Shown here piece after piece: positions 48,599-62,505 of a stretch of 64,000 nucleotides of DNA. The DNA is taken from assembly GCA_039707655.1 (NCBI GenBank), contig CM077665.1, forward strand, positions 447,267,531 to 447,331,530, read 5' to 3'. The notes beneath the pieces are model-generated. The model was not told the origin of the DNA. It ran no database searches and saw only the letters and a list, made by a program, of their open reading frames with translations. The DNA comes from Elymus sibiricus. Lineage: Eukaryota; Streptophyta; Magnoliopsida; Poales; Poaceae. Positions within the stretch are counted from its first letter, which is position 1, and the number at the start of each line of letters is the position of its first letter. The position numbers and the translations under genes were made by a program.

Positions 48599-50405
48599 CA
48601 CTACTAGGAAAAGGCCTGCTAGTGGCGCACCTGTTTTGGCTACTAATGGCGCACTACAGGTGCGCCACTAGCATCACGCCATTAGAATTTTTTACTAATG
48701 GCGCACCACGGGTGCGCCATTAGTATCTGGTATACTAATGGCGCACCACGCAGTGCGCCATTAGTATATCCCACGGTGCGCCATTAGTATGCCTCCCAGG
48801 GGGCCATATTTACCCATTTTTTTTTTGAATTTGGAAGGCGGGAAAATAGTAATGGCGCTTATTCTAACCTCCACGGTGCGCCATTACTATTTTGAATTTT
48901 GAATCTGGATCTGGATCGTGATTTTTTTGCTCTTTTTTTGCCTAGTTTTTGCTCGATATTTTTTCAAATTTCGTTCTCATTTTTGGATCTTCTACGTTCT
49001 TTTTGCCGAGCTCCACATGTGGCCGGAGAGGAGCTCGCCGGAGAGGAGCTCGCCGGAGAGGAGTTCACCGGAGAGGAGTTCGCCGGAGAGCATTTCGCCG
49101 GAGAGGAGGAAGGAGAGACCGTGTGGAGGAGAGGAGGGAGGAGGGAGGAGGAGCTCACCGGAGAGGAGGAGAAACCGTGAGGGGAGGAGAGGAGAGGAGA
49201 GGAGGGAGGAGGAGAAGGTCACCGGAGAGGAGCTCACCTACATCGCCGGAGAGGAATGGTAGGTCGCCGGAGAGGAGGAGGAGGTCGCCGGAGAGGAGTG
49301 GGAGGAGGTCACCGAAGAGGAGGAGGTCGCCGGAGAGGAGGCAGCCGGAGAGGAGGAGGGGAGTATGGTGGAGGAGATGGAGTGGGGGAGAGGAGGAGGT
49401 GGAGTGGAGGAGAAAAATGAAGAAGAGAGGAGGAGAGAGGCCGGCCAGCCCTATATATACGGCATAGTAATGGCGCACCGTGGGCTGGTGCGCCATTACT
49501 AACTTTTTTTTATTTTTTTTATTTGTTTTGAATTTGGAAGGCGGGAAGATAGTAATGGCTCACCGTGGGCTGGTGCGCCATTACTAACTTTTTTTTTATT
49601 TTTTTTACTTTTTTTGAATTTGGAAGGCGAGAATATAGTAATGGCGCACCTAGCAAACCGTGCGCCATTACTAAGTTTGATAATTTTTTGAATTTTTTTG
49701 CCTCCAGATCTTGAAAGCCCCGTAACTTTTTTTCTGTTAGGTTTTTGAGGATTCTAAAAATCTTCAACGGGGTACCCCCGGTTGAATTCGGATAGAACTT
49801 TTCGAGTAGATGATTTTTCATATAAAAAACTTTTTCATCGGAGTTCGTATGCAAAAGTTATGCCCATTTTACAAAGTCTCGAGAGATTTTGCAAAAAAAG
49901 TCGAAATTCATGTTTGTAAATTTTTCTAACAACTAGACCACAAATCATATGGGAATCTTATTATTTTTTATCTTTTTGACATTTCTATCATTTTCTTTTA
50001 TTTTTTTTAAAACTGAAAAGGCGGTCCACGGGGGGGGGGGGGGGGGGGGGGGTGGTTGTGCATTTGGTGAAAACTAGGTAAAACTGAAAAGGCGGTTACT
50101 AATGGCGCACCACCCACAAATGCGCCATTAGTAACCCTGGTTACTAATGGCGCACCATTTTACGGTGCGCCATTAGTTGTTTTGTAAAAAAAAATTATAT
50201 ATATATAGTAGATATATAGTAGTGGCGCACTGTGTTGGAGGTGCGCCATTACTAGTTAAACTAGTAATGGCGCACTCTGCCATGGTGCGCCATTAGTATT
50301 TTTGGAAAATTAAAAAAAAAACATTTGTTACTAATGGCGCATCGTGGGTCCGGTGCGCCATTAGTGTCTACCACACTAATGGCGCACCAACTCATGGTGC
50401 GCCAT
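48599..50405 (+). mobile_element. CACTA-type element, 5' part, copy 13
   Basis: 1807 bp, sister of copy 12 in its right half. Lacks one cgttttttttgctc block near 48925. G run of 23 (50030-50052). Private: gatcttctacg near 48987 and ggcgcatcgtgg near 50335. Confidence 0.82.
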
Positions 50406-51623
50406 AAAATCCTTTTGTAATAGACGAGTTTTCGTCTAAAACCCTGATACTTCGAAGGAGATTGTCCAGTTTGTACACGAAGTGCATCCAGTTTTTCCCG
50501 TAACCCTCTCACCTTTTTAGCACATGCTATGTGGGTGAAATTATGATACCATGCCAATTTTCAACCATTTCAGAGTTCATTTGCAGTCCTTTTCAATCTC
50601 AGGGTCATCTTAGCTCGAAATAAATCATGAAATGCATGAAAAATAGCAAATGAAGTCAGAAAAGGGTTGAAAAGTGATGATGTGGCTTTGAATGGTGCAT
50701 ATTGAATGCAGAAAAAGTCTTGAGTTAAAATATGTTTAAAAAAATGAAATCCCTTTGTAATAGACGAGTTTTCGTCCGAAACCCTGATACTTCGAAGGAG
50801 ATTGTCCAGTTTGTACACGAAGTGCATCCAGTTTTTCCCGAACTTTCTCAACTTCTTAGGACATGCTATGTGGATGAAATTATGATAACATGCCAATTTT
50901 CAACCATTCCAAAGTTCATTTGCAGTGCTTTTCAATCTCAGGGTTATCTTAGCTCAAAATAAATCATGAAATGCATGAAAAATAGCAAATGAAGTCAGAA
51001 AAGGGTTGAAAAGTGATGATGTGGCTTTGAATGGTGCATATTGAATGCAGAAAAAGTCTTGAGTTAAAATATGTTTAAAAATATGAAATCCCTTTGTAAT
51101 AGACATGTTTTCGTCCGAAACTCTGATACTTCGAAGTAGATTGTCCAGTTTCTACACGAAGTACATCCAGTTTTTCCCGTAACCCTCTCAACTTCTTAGG
51201 ACAAGCTATGTGGGTGAAATTATGATACCATGCCAATTTTCAACCATTTCAGAGTTCATTTGCAGTGCTTTTCAATCTCAGGGTCATCTTAGCTCAAAAT
51301 AAATCATGAAATGCATGAAAAATAGCAAATGAAGTCAGAAAAGGGTTGAAAAGTGATGACGTGGCTTTGAATGGTGCATATTGAATGCAGAAAAAGTCTT
51401 GAGTTAAAATATGTTTAAAAATATGAAATCCCTTTGTAATAGACATGTTTTCGTCCGAAACCCTAATACTTCGAAGGACATTGTCCAGTTTCTACACGAA
51501 GTACATCCAGTTTTTCCCGTAACCCTCTCAACTTCTTAGCACATGCTATGTGGGTGAAATTATGATAACATGCCAATTTTCAACCATTCCAGAGTTTATT
51601 TGCAGTGCTTTTCAATCTCAGGG
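50406..51623. repeat. Satellite part of unit 14 (1218 bp)
   Basis: Standard short block. Private: cgtctaaaaccc near 50434, agctcgaaataaatc near 50613 and gacaagctatg near 51200. Confidence 0.9.
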
Positions 51624-53439
51624 CACTACTAGGAAAAGGCCTGCTAGTGGCGCACCTGTTTTGGCTACTAATGGGGCACTACAGGTGCGCCACTAGCATC
51701 ACGCCATTAGAATTTTTTACTAATGGCGCACCACGGGTGCGCCATTAGTATCTGGTATACTAATGGCGCACCACGCAGTGAGCCATTAGTATATCCCACG
51801 GTCCGCCATTAGTATGCCTCCCAGGGGGCCATATTTACCCTTTTTTTTTTTGAATTTGGAAGGCGGGAAAATAGTAATGGCGCATATTCTAACCTCCACG
51901 GTGCGCCATTACTATTTTGAATTTTGAATCTGGATCTGGATCGTGATTTTTTTGCTCGTTTTTTTTGCTCTTTTTTTGCCTAGTTTTTGCTCGATATTTT
52001 TTCAAATTTCGTTCTCATTTTTGGATCTTGTACGTTCTTTTTGCCGAGCTCCACATGTGGCCGGAGACGAGCTCGCCGGAGAGGAGCTCGCCGGAGAGGA
52101 GTTCACCGGAGAGGAGTTCGCCGGAGAGCATTTCGCCGGAGAGGAGGAAGGAGAGACCGTGTGGAGGAGAGGAGGGAGGAGGGAGGAGGGAGGAGGAGCT
52201 CACCGGAGAGGAGGAGAAACCGTGAGGGGAGGAGAGGAGAGGAGAGGAGGGAGGAGGAGAAGGTCACCGGAGAGGAGCTCACCTACATCGCCGGAGAGGA
52301 ATGGTAGGTCGCCGGAGAGGAGGCGGAGGTCGCCGGAGAGGAGTAGGAGGAGGTCACCGAAGAGGAGGAGGTCGCCGGAGAGGAGGCAGCCGGAGAGGAG
52401 GAGGGGAGTATGGTGGAGGAGATGGAGTGGGGGAGAGGAGGAGGTGGAGTGGAGGAGAAAAATGAAGAAGAGAGGAGGAGAGAGGCCGGCCAGCCCTATA
52501 TATACGGCATAGTAATGGCGCACCGTGGGCTGGTGCGCCATTACTAACTTTTTTTTATTTTTTTGATTTGTTTTGAATTTGGAAGGCGGGAAGATAGTAA
52601 TGGCGCACCGTGGGCTGGTGCGCCATTACTAACTTTTTTTTTATTTTTTTTACTTATTTTGAATTTGGAAGGCGGGAATATAGTAATGGCACACCTAGCA
52701 AACCGTGCGCCATTACTAAGTTTGATATTTTTTTGAATTTTTTTGCCTCCAGATCTTGAAAGCCCCGTAACTTTTTTTCTGTTAGGTTTTTGAGGATTCT
52801 AAAAATCTTCAACGGGGTACCCCCGGTTGAATTCGGATAGAACTTTTCGAGTAGATGATTTTTCATATAAAAAACTTTTTCATCGGAGTTCGTATGCAAA
52901 AGTTATGCCCATTTTACATATTCTCGAGAGATTTTGCAAAAAAAGTCGAAATTCATGTTTGTAAATTTTGCTAACAACTAGACCACAAATCATATGGGAA
53001 TCTTATTATTTTTTATCTTTTTGACATTTCTATCATTTTCTTTTATTTTTTTTAAAACTGAAAAGGCGGTCCACGGGGGGGGGGGGGGGTGTGCATTTGG
53101 TGAAAACTAGGTAAAACTGAAAAGGCGGTTACTAATGGCGCACCACCCACAAATGCGCCATTAGTAACCCTGGTTACTAATGGCGCACCATTTTACGGTG
53201 CGCCATTAGTAGTTTTGTAAAAAAAAATTATATATATATATAGTAGATATATAGTAGTGGCGCACTGTGTTGGAGGTGCGCCATTACTAGTTAAACTAGT
53301 AATGGCGCACTCTGCCATGGTGCGCCATTAGTATTTTTGGAAAATTAAAAAAAAACATTTGTTACTAATGGCGCACCGTGGGTCCGGTGCGCCATTAGTG
53401 TCTACCACACTAATGGCGCACCAACTCATGGTGCGCCAT
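51624..53439 (+). mobile_element. CACTA-type element, 5' part, copy 14 (7 bp insertion)
   Basis: 1816 bp. The purine-rich tract has one extra GGAGGAG (near 52180), which shifts the reading frames relative to other copies without introducing stops. This argues against coding constraint. Hairpin cores are damaged at 51674 (ggggcact), 51780 (gtgagcc) and 51803 (gtccgcc). G run of 15. Confidence 0.82.
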
Positions 53440-54657
53440 AAAATCCTTTTGTAATAGACGAGTTTTCGTCCGAAACCCTGATACTTCGAAGGAGATTGTC
53501 CAGTTTGTACACGAAGTGCATCCAGTTTTTCCCGTAACCCTCTCACCTTTTTAGCACATGCTATGTGGGTGAAATTATGATACCATGCCAATTTTCAACC
53601 ATTTCAGAGTTCATTTGCAGTCCTTTTCAATCTCAGGGTCATCTTAGCTCCAAATAAATCATGAAATGCATGAAAAATAGCAAATGAAGTCAGAAAAGGG
53701 TTGAAAAGTGATGATGTGGCTTTGAATGGTGCATATTGAATGCAGAAAAAGTCTTGAGTTAAAATATGTTTAAAAAAATGAAATCCCTTTGTAATAGATG
53801 AGTTTTCGTCCGAAACCCTGATACTTCGAAGGAGATTGTCCAGTTTGTACACGAAGTGCATCCAGTTTTTCCCGAACTTTCTCAACTTCTTAGGACATGC
53901 TATGTGGATGAAATTATGATAACATGCCAATTTTCAACCATTCCAAAGTTCATTTGCAGTGCTTTTCAATCTCAGGGTTATCTTAGCTCAAAATAAATCA
54001 TGAAATGCATGAAAAATAGCAAATGAAGTCAGAAAAGGGTTGAAAAGTGATGATGTGGCTTTGAATGGTGCATATTGAATGCAGAAAAAGTCTTGAGTTA
54101 AAATATGTTTAAAAATATGAAATCCCTTTGTAATAGACATGTTTTCGTCCGAAACTCTGATACTTCGAAGGAGATTGTCCAGTTTCTACACGAAGTACAT
54201 CCAGTTTTTCCCGTAACCCTCTCAACTTCTTAGGACATACTATGTGGGTGAAATTATGATACCATGCCAATTTTCAACCATTTCAGAGTTCCTTTGCAGT
54301 GCTTTTCAATCTCAGGGTCATCTTAGCTCAAAATAAATCATGAAATGCATGAAAAATAGCAAATGAAGTCAGAAAAGGGTTGAAAAGTGATGACGTGGCT
54401 TTGAATGGTGCATATTGAATGCAGAAAAAGTCTTGAGTTAAAATATGTTTAAAAATATGAAATCCCTTTGTAATAGACATGTTTTCGTCCGAAACCCTAA
54501 TACTTCGAAGGAGATTGTCCAGTTTCTACACGAAGTACATCCAGTTTTTCCCGTAACCCTCTCAACTTCTTAGCGCATGCTATGTGGGTGAAATTATGAT
54601 AACATGCCAATTTTCAACCATTCCAGAGTTCATTTGCAGTGCTTTTCAATCTCAGGG
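53440..54657. repeat. Satellite part of unit 15 (1218 bp)
   Basis: Standard short block. Private: agctccaaataaatc near 53646, aatagatgagttttc near 53795 and ttagcgcatgc near 54571. Confidence 0.9.
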
Positions 54658-56462
54658 CACTACTAGGAAAAGACCTGCTAGTGGCGCACCTGTTTTGGCT
54701 ACTAATGGCGCACTACAGGTGCGCCACTAGCATCACGCCATTAGAATTTTTTACTAATGGCGCACCACGGGTGCGCCATTAGTATCTGGTATACTAATGG
54801 CGCACCACGCAGTGCGCCATTAGTATATCCCACGGTGCGCCATTAGTATGCCTCCCAGGGGGCCATATTTACCCTTTTTTTTTGAATTTGGAAGGCGGGA
54901 AAATAGTAATGGCGCATATTCTAACCTCCACGGTGCGCCATTACTATTTTGAATTTTGAATCTGGATCTGGATCGTGATTTTTTTGCTCGTTTTTTTTGC
55001 TCTTTTTTTGCCTAGTTTTTGCTCGATATTTTTTCAAATTTCGTTCTCATTTTTGGATCTTGTACGTTCTTTTTGCCGAGCTCCACATGTGGCCGGAGAG
55101 GAGCTCGCCGGAGAGGAGCTCGCCGGAGAGGAGTTCACCGGAGAGGAGTTCGCCGGAGAGCATTTCGCCGGAGAGGAGGAAGGAGAGACCGTGTGGAGGA
55201 GAGGAGGGAGGAGGGAGGAGGAGCTCACCGGAGAGGAGGAGAAACCGTGAGGGGAGGAGAGGAGAGGAGAGGAGGGAGGAGGAGAAGGTCACCGGAGAGG
55301 AGCTCACCTACATCGCCGGAGAGGAATGGTAGGTCGCCGGAGAGGAGGAGGAGGTCGCCGGAGAGGAGTGGGAGGAGGTCACCGAAGAGGAGGAGGTCGC
55401 CGGAGAGGAGGCAGCCGGAGAGGAGGAGGGGAGTATGGTGGAGGAGATGGAGTGGGGGAGAGGAGGAGGTGGAGTGGAGGAGAAAAATGAAGAAGAGAGG
55501 AGGAGAGAGGCCGGCCAGCCCTATATATACGGCATAGTAATGGCGCACCGTGGGCTGGTGCGCCATTACTAACTTTTTTTTATTTTTTTGATTTGTTTTG
55601 AATTTGGAAGGCGGGAAGATAGTAATGGCGCACCGTGGGCTGGTGCACCATTACTAACTTTTTTTTTATTTTTTTTACTTATTTTGAATTTGGAAGGCGG
55701 GAATATAGTAATGGCGCACCTAGCAAACCGTGCGCCATTACTAAGTTTGATATTTTTTTGAATTTTTTTGCCTCCAGATCTTGAAAGCCCCGTAACTTTT
55801 TTTATGTTAGGTTTTTGAGGATTCTAAAAATCTTCAACGGGGTACCCCCGGTTGAATTCGGATAGAACTTTTCGAGTAGATGATTTTTCCTATAAAAAAC
55901 TTTTTCATCGGAGTTCGTATGCAAAAGTTATGCCCATTTTACAAATTCTCGAGAGATTTTGCAAAAAAAGTCGAAATTCATGTTTATAAATTTTGCTAAC
56001 AACTAGACCACAAATCATATGGGAATCTTATTATTTTTTATCTTTTTGACATTTCTATCATTTTCTTTTATTTTTTTTAAAACTGAAAAGGCGGTCCACG
56101 GGGGGGGGGGGGGGTGCATTTGGTGAAAACTAGGTAAAACTGAAAAGGCGGTTACTAATGGCGCACCACCCACAAATGCGCCATTAGTAACCCTGGTTAC
56201 TAATGGCGCACCATTTTACGGTGCGCCATTAGTAGTTTTGTAAAAAAAAAATTATATATATATAGTAGATATATAGTAGTGGCGCACTGTGTTGGAGGTG
56301 CGCCATTACTAGTTAAACTAGTAATGGCGCACTCTGCCATGGTGCGCCATTAGTATTTTTGGAAAATGAAAAAAAAAACATTTGTTACTAATGGCGCACC
56401 GTGGGTCCGGTGCGCCATTAGTGTCTACCACACTAATGGCGCACCAACTCATGGTGCGCCAT
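54658..56462 (+). mobile_element. CACTA-type element, 5' part, copy 15
   Basis: 1805 bp. Private: ggaaaagacctgc in the terminal region, ggtgcaccattact near 55643, and ggggtgcattt after the 15 G run (tg missing). Confidence 0.82.
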
Positions 56463-57680
56463 AAAATCCTTTTGTAATAGACGAGTTTTCGTCCGAAACC
56501 CTGATACTTCGAAGGAGATTGTCCAGTTTGTACACGAAGTGCATCCAGTTTTTCCCGTAACCCTCTCACCTTTTTAGCACATGCTATGTGGGTGAAATTA
56601 TGATACCATGCCAATTTTCAACCATTTCAGAGTTCATTTGCAGTCCTTTTCAATCTCAGGGTCATCTTAGCTCAAAATAAATCATGAAATGCATGAAAAA
56701 TAGCAAATGAAGTCAGAAAAGGGTTGAAAAGTGATGATGTGGCTTTGAATGGTGCATATTGAATGCAGAAAAAGTCTTGAGTTAAAATATGTTTAAAAAA
56801 ATGAAATCCCTTTGTAATAGACGAGTTTTCGTCCGAAACCCTGATACTTCGAAGGAGATTGTCCAGTTTGTACACGAAGTGCATCCAGTTTTTCCCGAAC
56901 TTTCTCAACTTCTTAGGACATGCTATGTGGATGAAATTATGATAACATGCCAATTTTCAACCATTCCAAAGTTCATTTGCAGTGCTTTTCAATCTCAGGG
57001 TTATCTTAGCTCAAAATAAATCATGAAATGCATGAAAAATAGCAAATGAAGTCAAAAAAGGGTTGAAAAGTGATGATGTGGCTTTGAATGGTGCATATTG
57101 AATGCAGAAAAAGTCTTGAGTTAAAATATGTTTAAAAATATGAAATCCCTTTGTAATAGACATGTTTTCGTCCGAAACTCTGATACTTCGAAGGAGATTG
57201 TCCAGTTTCTACACGAAGTACATCCAGTTTTTCCCGTAACCCTCTCAACTTCTTAGGACATGCTATGTGGGTGAAATTATGATACCATGCCAATTTTCAA
57301 CCATTTCAGAGTTCATTTGCAGTGCTTTTCAATCTCAGGGTCATCTTAGCTCAAAATAAATCATGAAATGCATGAAAAATAGCAAATGAAGTCAGAAAAG
57401 GGTTGAAAAGTGATGACGTGGCTTTGAATGGTGCATATTGAATGCAGAAAAAGTCTTGAGTTAAAATATGTTTAAAAATATGAAATCCCTTTGTAATAGA
57501 CATGTTTTCGTCCGAAACCCTAATACTTCGAAGGAGTTTGTCCAGTTTCTACACGAAGTACATCCAGTTTTTCCCGTAACCCTCTCAACTTCTTAGCACA
57601 TGCTATGTGGGTGAAATTATGATAACATGCCAATTTTCAACCATTCCAGAGTTCATTTGCAGTGCTTTTCAATCTCAGGG
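56463..57680. repeat. Satellite part of unit 16 (1218 bp)
   Basis: Standard short block. Carries gaagtcaaaaaaggg (near 57047) and gaaggagtttgtcc (near 57530), both shared with the block at 62506-63723. Confidence 0.9.
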
Positions 57681-59481
57681 CACTACTAGGAAAAGGCCTG
57701 CTAGTGGCGCACCTGTTTTGGCTACTAATGGCGCACTACAGGTGCGCCACTAGCATCACGCCATTAGAATTTTTTACTAATGGCGCACCACGGGTGCGCC
57801 ATTAGTATCTGGTATACTAATGGCGCACCACGCAGTGCGCCATTAGTATATCCCACGGTGCGCCATTAGTATGCCTCCCAGGGGGCCATATTTACCCTTT
57901 TTTTTTGAATTTGGAAGGCGGGAAAATAGTAATGGCGCATATTCTAACCTCCACGGTGCGCCATTACAATTTTGAATTTTGAATCTGGATCTGGATCGTG
58001 ATTTTTTTTCTCGTTTTTTTTTGCTCTTTTTTTGCCTAGTTTTTGCTCGATATTTTTTCAAATTTCGTTCTCATTTTTGGATCTTGTACGTTCTTTTTGC
58101 CGAGCTCCACATGTGGCCGGAGAGGAGCTCGCCGGAGAGGAGCTCGCCGGAGAGGAGCTCGCCGGAGAGGAGTTCGCCGGAGAGCATTTCGCCGGAGAGG
58201 AGGAAGGAGAGACCGTGTGGAGGAGAGGAGGGAGGAGGGAGGAGGAGCTCACCGGAGAGGAGGAGAAACCGTGAGGGGAGGAGAGGAGAGGAGAGGAGGG
58301 AGGAGGAGAAGGTCACCGGAGAGGAGCTCACCTACATCGCCGGAGAGGAATGGTAGGTCGCCGGAGAGGAGGAGGAGGTCGCCGGAGAGGAGTGGGAGGA
58401 GGTCACCGAAGAGGAGGAGGTCGCCGCAGAGGAGGCAGCCGGAGAGGAGGAGGGGAGTATGGTGGAGGAGATGGAGTGGGGGAGAGGAGGAGGTGGAGTG
58501 GAGGAGAAAAATGAAGAAGAGAGGAGGAGAGAGGCCGGCCAGCCCTATATATACGGCATAGTAATGGCGCACCGTGGGCTGGTGCGCCATTACTAACTTT
58601 TTTTTATTTTTTTGATTTGTTTTGAATTTGGAAGGCGGGAAGATAGTAATGGCGCACCGTGGGCTGGTGAGCCATTACTAACTTTTTTTTTATTGTTTTT
58701 ACTTATTTTGAATTTGGAAGGCGGGAATATAGTAATGGCGCACCTAGCAAACCGTGCGCCATTACTAAGTTTGATATTTTTTTGAATTTTTTTGCCTCCA
58801 GATCTTGAAAGCCCCGTAACTTTTTTTCTGTTAGGTTTTTGAGGATTCTAAAAATCTTCAACGGGGTACCCCCGGTTGAATTCGGATAGAACTTTTCGAG
58901 TAGATGATTTTTCATATAAAAACTTTTTCATCGGAGTTCGTATGCAAAAGTTATGCCCATTTTACAAATTCTCGAGAGATTTTGCAAAAAAAGTCGAAAT
59001 TCATGTTTGTAAATTTTGCTAACAACTAGACCACAAATCATATGGGAATCTTATTATTTTTATCTTTTTGACATTTCTATCATTTTCTTTTATTTTTTTT
59101 AAAACTGAAAAGGCGGTCCACGGGGGGGGGGGGGTGTGCATTTGGTGAAAACTAGGTAAAACTGAAAAGGCGGTTACTAATGGCGCACCACCCACAAATG
59201 CGCCATTAGTAACCCTGGTTACTAATGGCGCACCATTTTATGGTGCGCCATTAGTAGTTTTGTAAAAATATATATATATATATAGTAGATATATAGTAGT
59301 GGCGCACTGTGTTGGAGGTGCGCCATTACTAGTTAAACTAGTAATGGCGCACTCTGCCATGGTGCGCCATTAGTATTTTTGGAAAATTAAAAAAAAACAT
59401 TTGTTACTAATGGCGCACCGTGGGTCCGGTGCGCCATTAGTGTCTACCACACTAATGGCGCACCAACTCATGGTGCGCCAT
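57681..59481 (+). mobile_element. CACTA-type element, 5' part, copy 16
   Basis: 1801 bp. The A-run and TA microsatellite are altered to gtaaaaatatatatatat (near 59260). The fourth minisatellite repeat reads ctcgccgg. G run of 13. Confidence 0.82.
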
Positions 59482-60699
59482 AAAATCCTTTTGTAATAGA
59501 CGAGTTTTCGTCCGAAACCCTGATACTTCGAAGGAGATTGTCCAGTTTGTACACGAAGTGCATCCAGTTTTTCCCGTAACCCTCTCACCTTTTTAGCACA
59601 TGCTATGTGGGTGAAATTATGATACCATGCCAATTTTCAACCATTTCAGAGTTCATTTGCAGTCCTTTTCAATCTCAGGGTCATCTTAGCTCAAAATAAA
59701 TCATGAAATGCATGAAAAATAGCAAATGAAGTCAGAAAAGGGTTGAAAAGTGATGATGTGGCTTTGAATGGTGCATATTGAATGCAGAAAAAGTCTTGAG
59801 TTAAAATATGTTTAAAAAAATGAAATCCCTTTGTAATAGACGAGTTTTCGTCCGAAACCCTGATACTTCGAAGGAGATTGTCCAGTTTGTACACGAAATG
59901 CATCCAGTTTTTCCCGAACTTTCTCAACTTCTTAGGACATGCTATGTGGATGAAATTATGATAACATGCCAATTTTCAACCATTCCAAAGTTCATTTGCA
60001 GTGCTTTTCAATCTCAGGGTTATCTTAGCTCAAAATAAATCATGAAATGCATGAAAAATAGCAAATGAAGTCAGAAAAGGGTTGAAAAGTGATGATGTGG
60101 CTTTGAATGGTGCATATTGAATGCAGAAAAAGTCTTGAGTTAAAATATGTTTAAAAATATGAAATCCCTTTGTAATAGACATGTTTTCGTCCGAAACTCT
60201 GATACTTCGAAGGAGATTGTCCAGTTTCTACACGAAGTACATCCAGTTTTTCCCGTAACCCTCTCAACTTCTTAGGACATGCTATGTGGGTGAAATAATG
60301 ATACCATGCCAATTTTCAACCATTTCAGAGTTCATTTGCTGTGCTTTTCAATCTCAGGGTCATCTTAGCTCAAAATAAATCATGAAATGCATGAAAAATA
60401 GCAAATGAAGTCAGAAAAGGGTTGAAAAGTGATGACGTGGCTTTGAATGGTGCATATTGAATGCAGAAAAAGTCTTGAGTTAAAATATGTTTAAAAATAT
60501 GAAATCCCTTTGTAATAGACATGTTTTCGTCCGAAAACCTAATACTTCGAAGGAGATTGTCCAGTTTCTACACGAAGTACATCCAGTTTTTCCCGTAACC
60601 CTCTCAACTTCTTAGCACATGCTATGTGGGTGAAATTATGATAACATGCCAATTTTCAACCATTCCAGAGTTCATTTGCAGTGCTTTTCAATCTCAAGG
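59482..60699. repeat. Satellite part of unit 17 (1218 bp)
   Basis: Standard short block. Ends caatctcaagg rather than caatctcaggg before the CACTA start. Private: cacgaaatgcatcc near 59892. Confidence 0.9.
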
Positions 60700-62505
60700 C
60701 ACTACTAGGAAAAGGCCTGCTAGTGGCGCACCTGTTTTGGCTACTAATGGCGCACTACAGGTGCGCCACTAGCATCACGCCATTAGAATTTTTTACTAAT
60801 GGCGCACCACGGGTGCGCCATTAGTATCTGGTATACTAATGGCGCACCACGCATTGCGCCATTAGTATATCCCACGGTGCGCCATTAGTATGCCTCCCAG
60901 GGGGCCATATTTACCCATTTTTTTTTTGAATTTGGAAGGCGGGAAAATAGTAATGCGCATATTCTAACCTCCACGGTGCGCCATTACTATTTTGAATTTT
61001 GAATCTGGATCTGGATCGTGATTTTTTGCTCGTTTTTTTTGCCCTTTTTTTGCCTAGTTTTTGCTCGATATTTTTTCAAATTTCGTTCTCATTTTTGGAT
61101 CTTGTACGTTCTTTTTGCCGAGCTCCACATGTGGCCGGAGAGGAGCTCGCCGGAGAGGAGCTCGCCGGAGAGGAGTTCACCGGAGAGGAGTTCGCCGGAG
61201 AGCATTTCGCCGGAGAGGAGGAAGGAGAGACCGTGTGGAGGAGAGGAGGGAGGAGGGAGGAGGAGCTCACCGGAGAGGAGGAGAAACCGTGAGGGGAGGA
61301 GAGGAGAGGAGAGGAGGGAGGAGGAGAAGGTCACCGGAGAGGAGCTCACCTACATCGCCGGAGAGGAATGGTAGGTCGCCGGAGAGGAGGAGGAGGTCGC
61401 CGGAGAGGAGTGGGAGGAGGTCACCGAAGAGGAGGAGGTCGCCGGAGAGGAGGCAGCCGGAGAGGAGGAGGGGAGTATGGTGGAGGAGATGGAGTGGGGG
61501 AGAGGAGGAGGTGGAGTGGAGGAGAAAAATGAAGAAGAGAGGAGGAGAGAGGCCGGCCAGCCCTATATATACGGCATAGTAATGGCGCACCGTGGGCTGG
61601 TGCGCCATTACTAACTTTTTTTTATTTTTTTGATTTGTTTTGAATTTGGAAGGCGGGAAGATAGTAATGGCGCACCGTGGGCTGGTGCGCCATTACTAAC
61701 TTTTTTTTTATTTTTTTTACTTATTTTGAATTTGGAAGGCGGGAATATAGTAATGGCGCACCTAGCAAACCGTGCACCATTACTAAGTTTGATATTTTTT
61801 TGAATTTTTTTGCCTCCAGATCTTGAAAGCCCCGTAACTTTTTTTCTGTTAGGTTTTTGAGGATTCTAAAAATCTTCAACGGGGTACCCCCGGTTGAATT
61901 AGGATAGAACTTTTCGAGTAGATGATTTTTCATATAAAAAACTTTTTCATCGGAGTTCGTATGCAAAAGTTATGCCCATTTTACAAATTCTCGAGAGATT
62001 TTGCAAAAAAAGTCGAAATTCATGTTTGTAAATTTTGCTAACAACTAGACCACAAATCATATGGGAATCTTATTATTTTTTATCTTTTTGACATTTCTAT
62101 CATTTTCTTTTATTTTTTTTAAAACTGAAAAGGCGGTCCACGGGGGGGGGGGGGGTGTGCATTTGGTGAAAACTAGGTAAAACTGAAAAGGCGGTTACTA
62201 ATGGCGCACCACCCACAAATGCGCCATTAGTAACCCTGGTTACTAATGGCGCACCATTTTACGGTGCGCCATTAGTAGTTTTGTAAAAAAAAATTATATA
62301 TATATATAGTAGATATATAGTAGTGGCGCACTGTGTTGGAGGTGCGCCATTACTAGTTAAACTAGTAATGGCGCACTCTGCCATGGTGCGCCATTAGTAT
62401 TTTTGGAAAATTAAAAAAAAACATTTGTTACTAATGGCGCACCGTGGGTCCGGTGCGCCATTAGTGTCTACCACACTAATGGCGCACCAACTCATGGTGC
62501 GCCAT
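60700..62505 (+). mobile_element. CACTA-type element, 5' part, copy 17
   Basis: 1806 bp, last complete copy. Private: gtaatgcgcatatt (one base lost near 60955) and gcattgcgcc near 60851. Like copy 3 it has gtgcaccatt, probably an independent CpG change. G run of 14. Confidence 0.82.
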
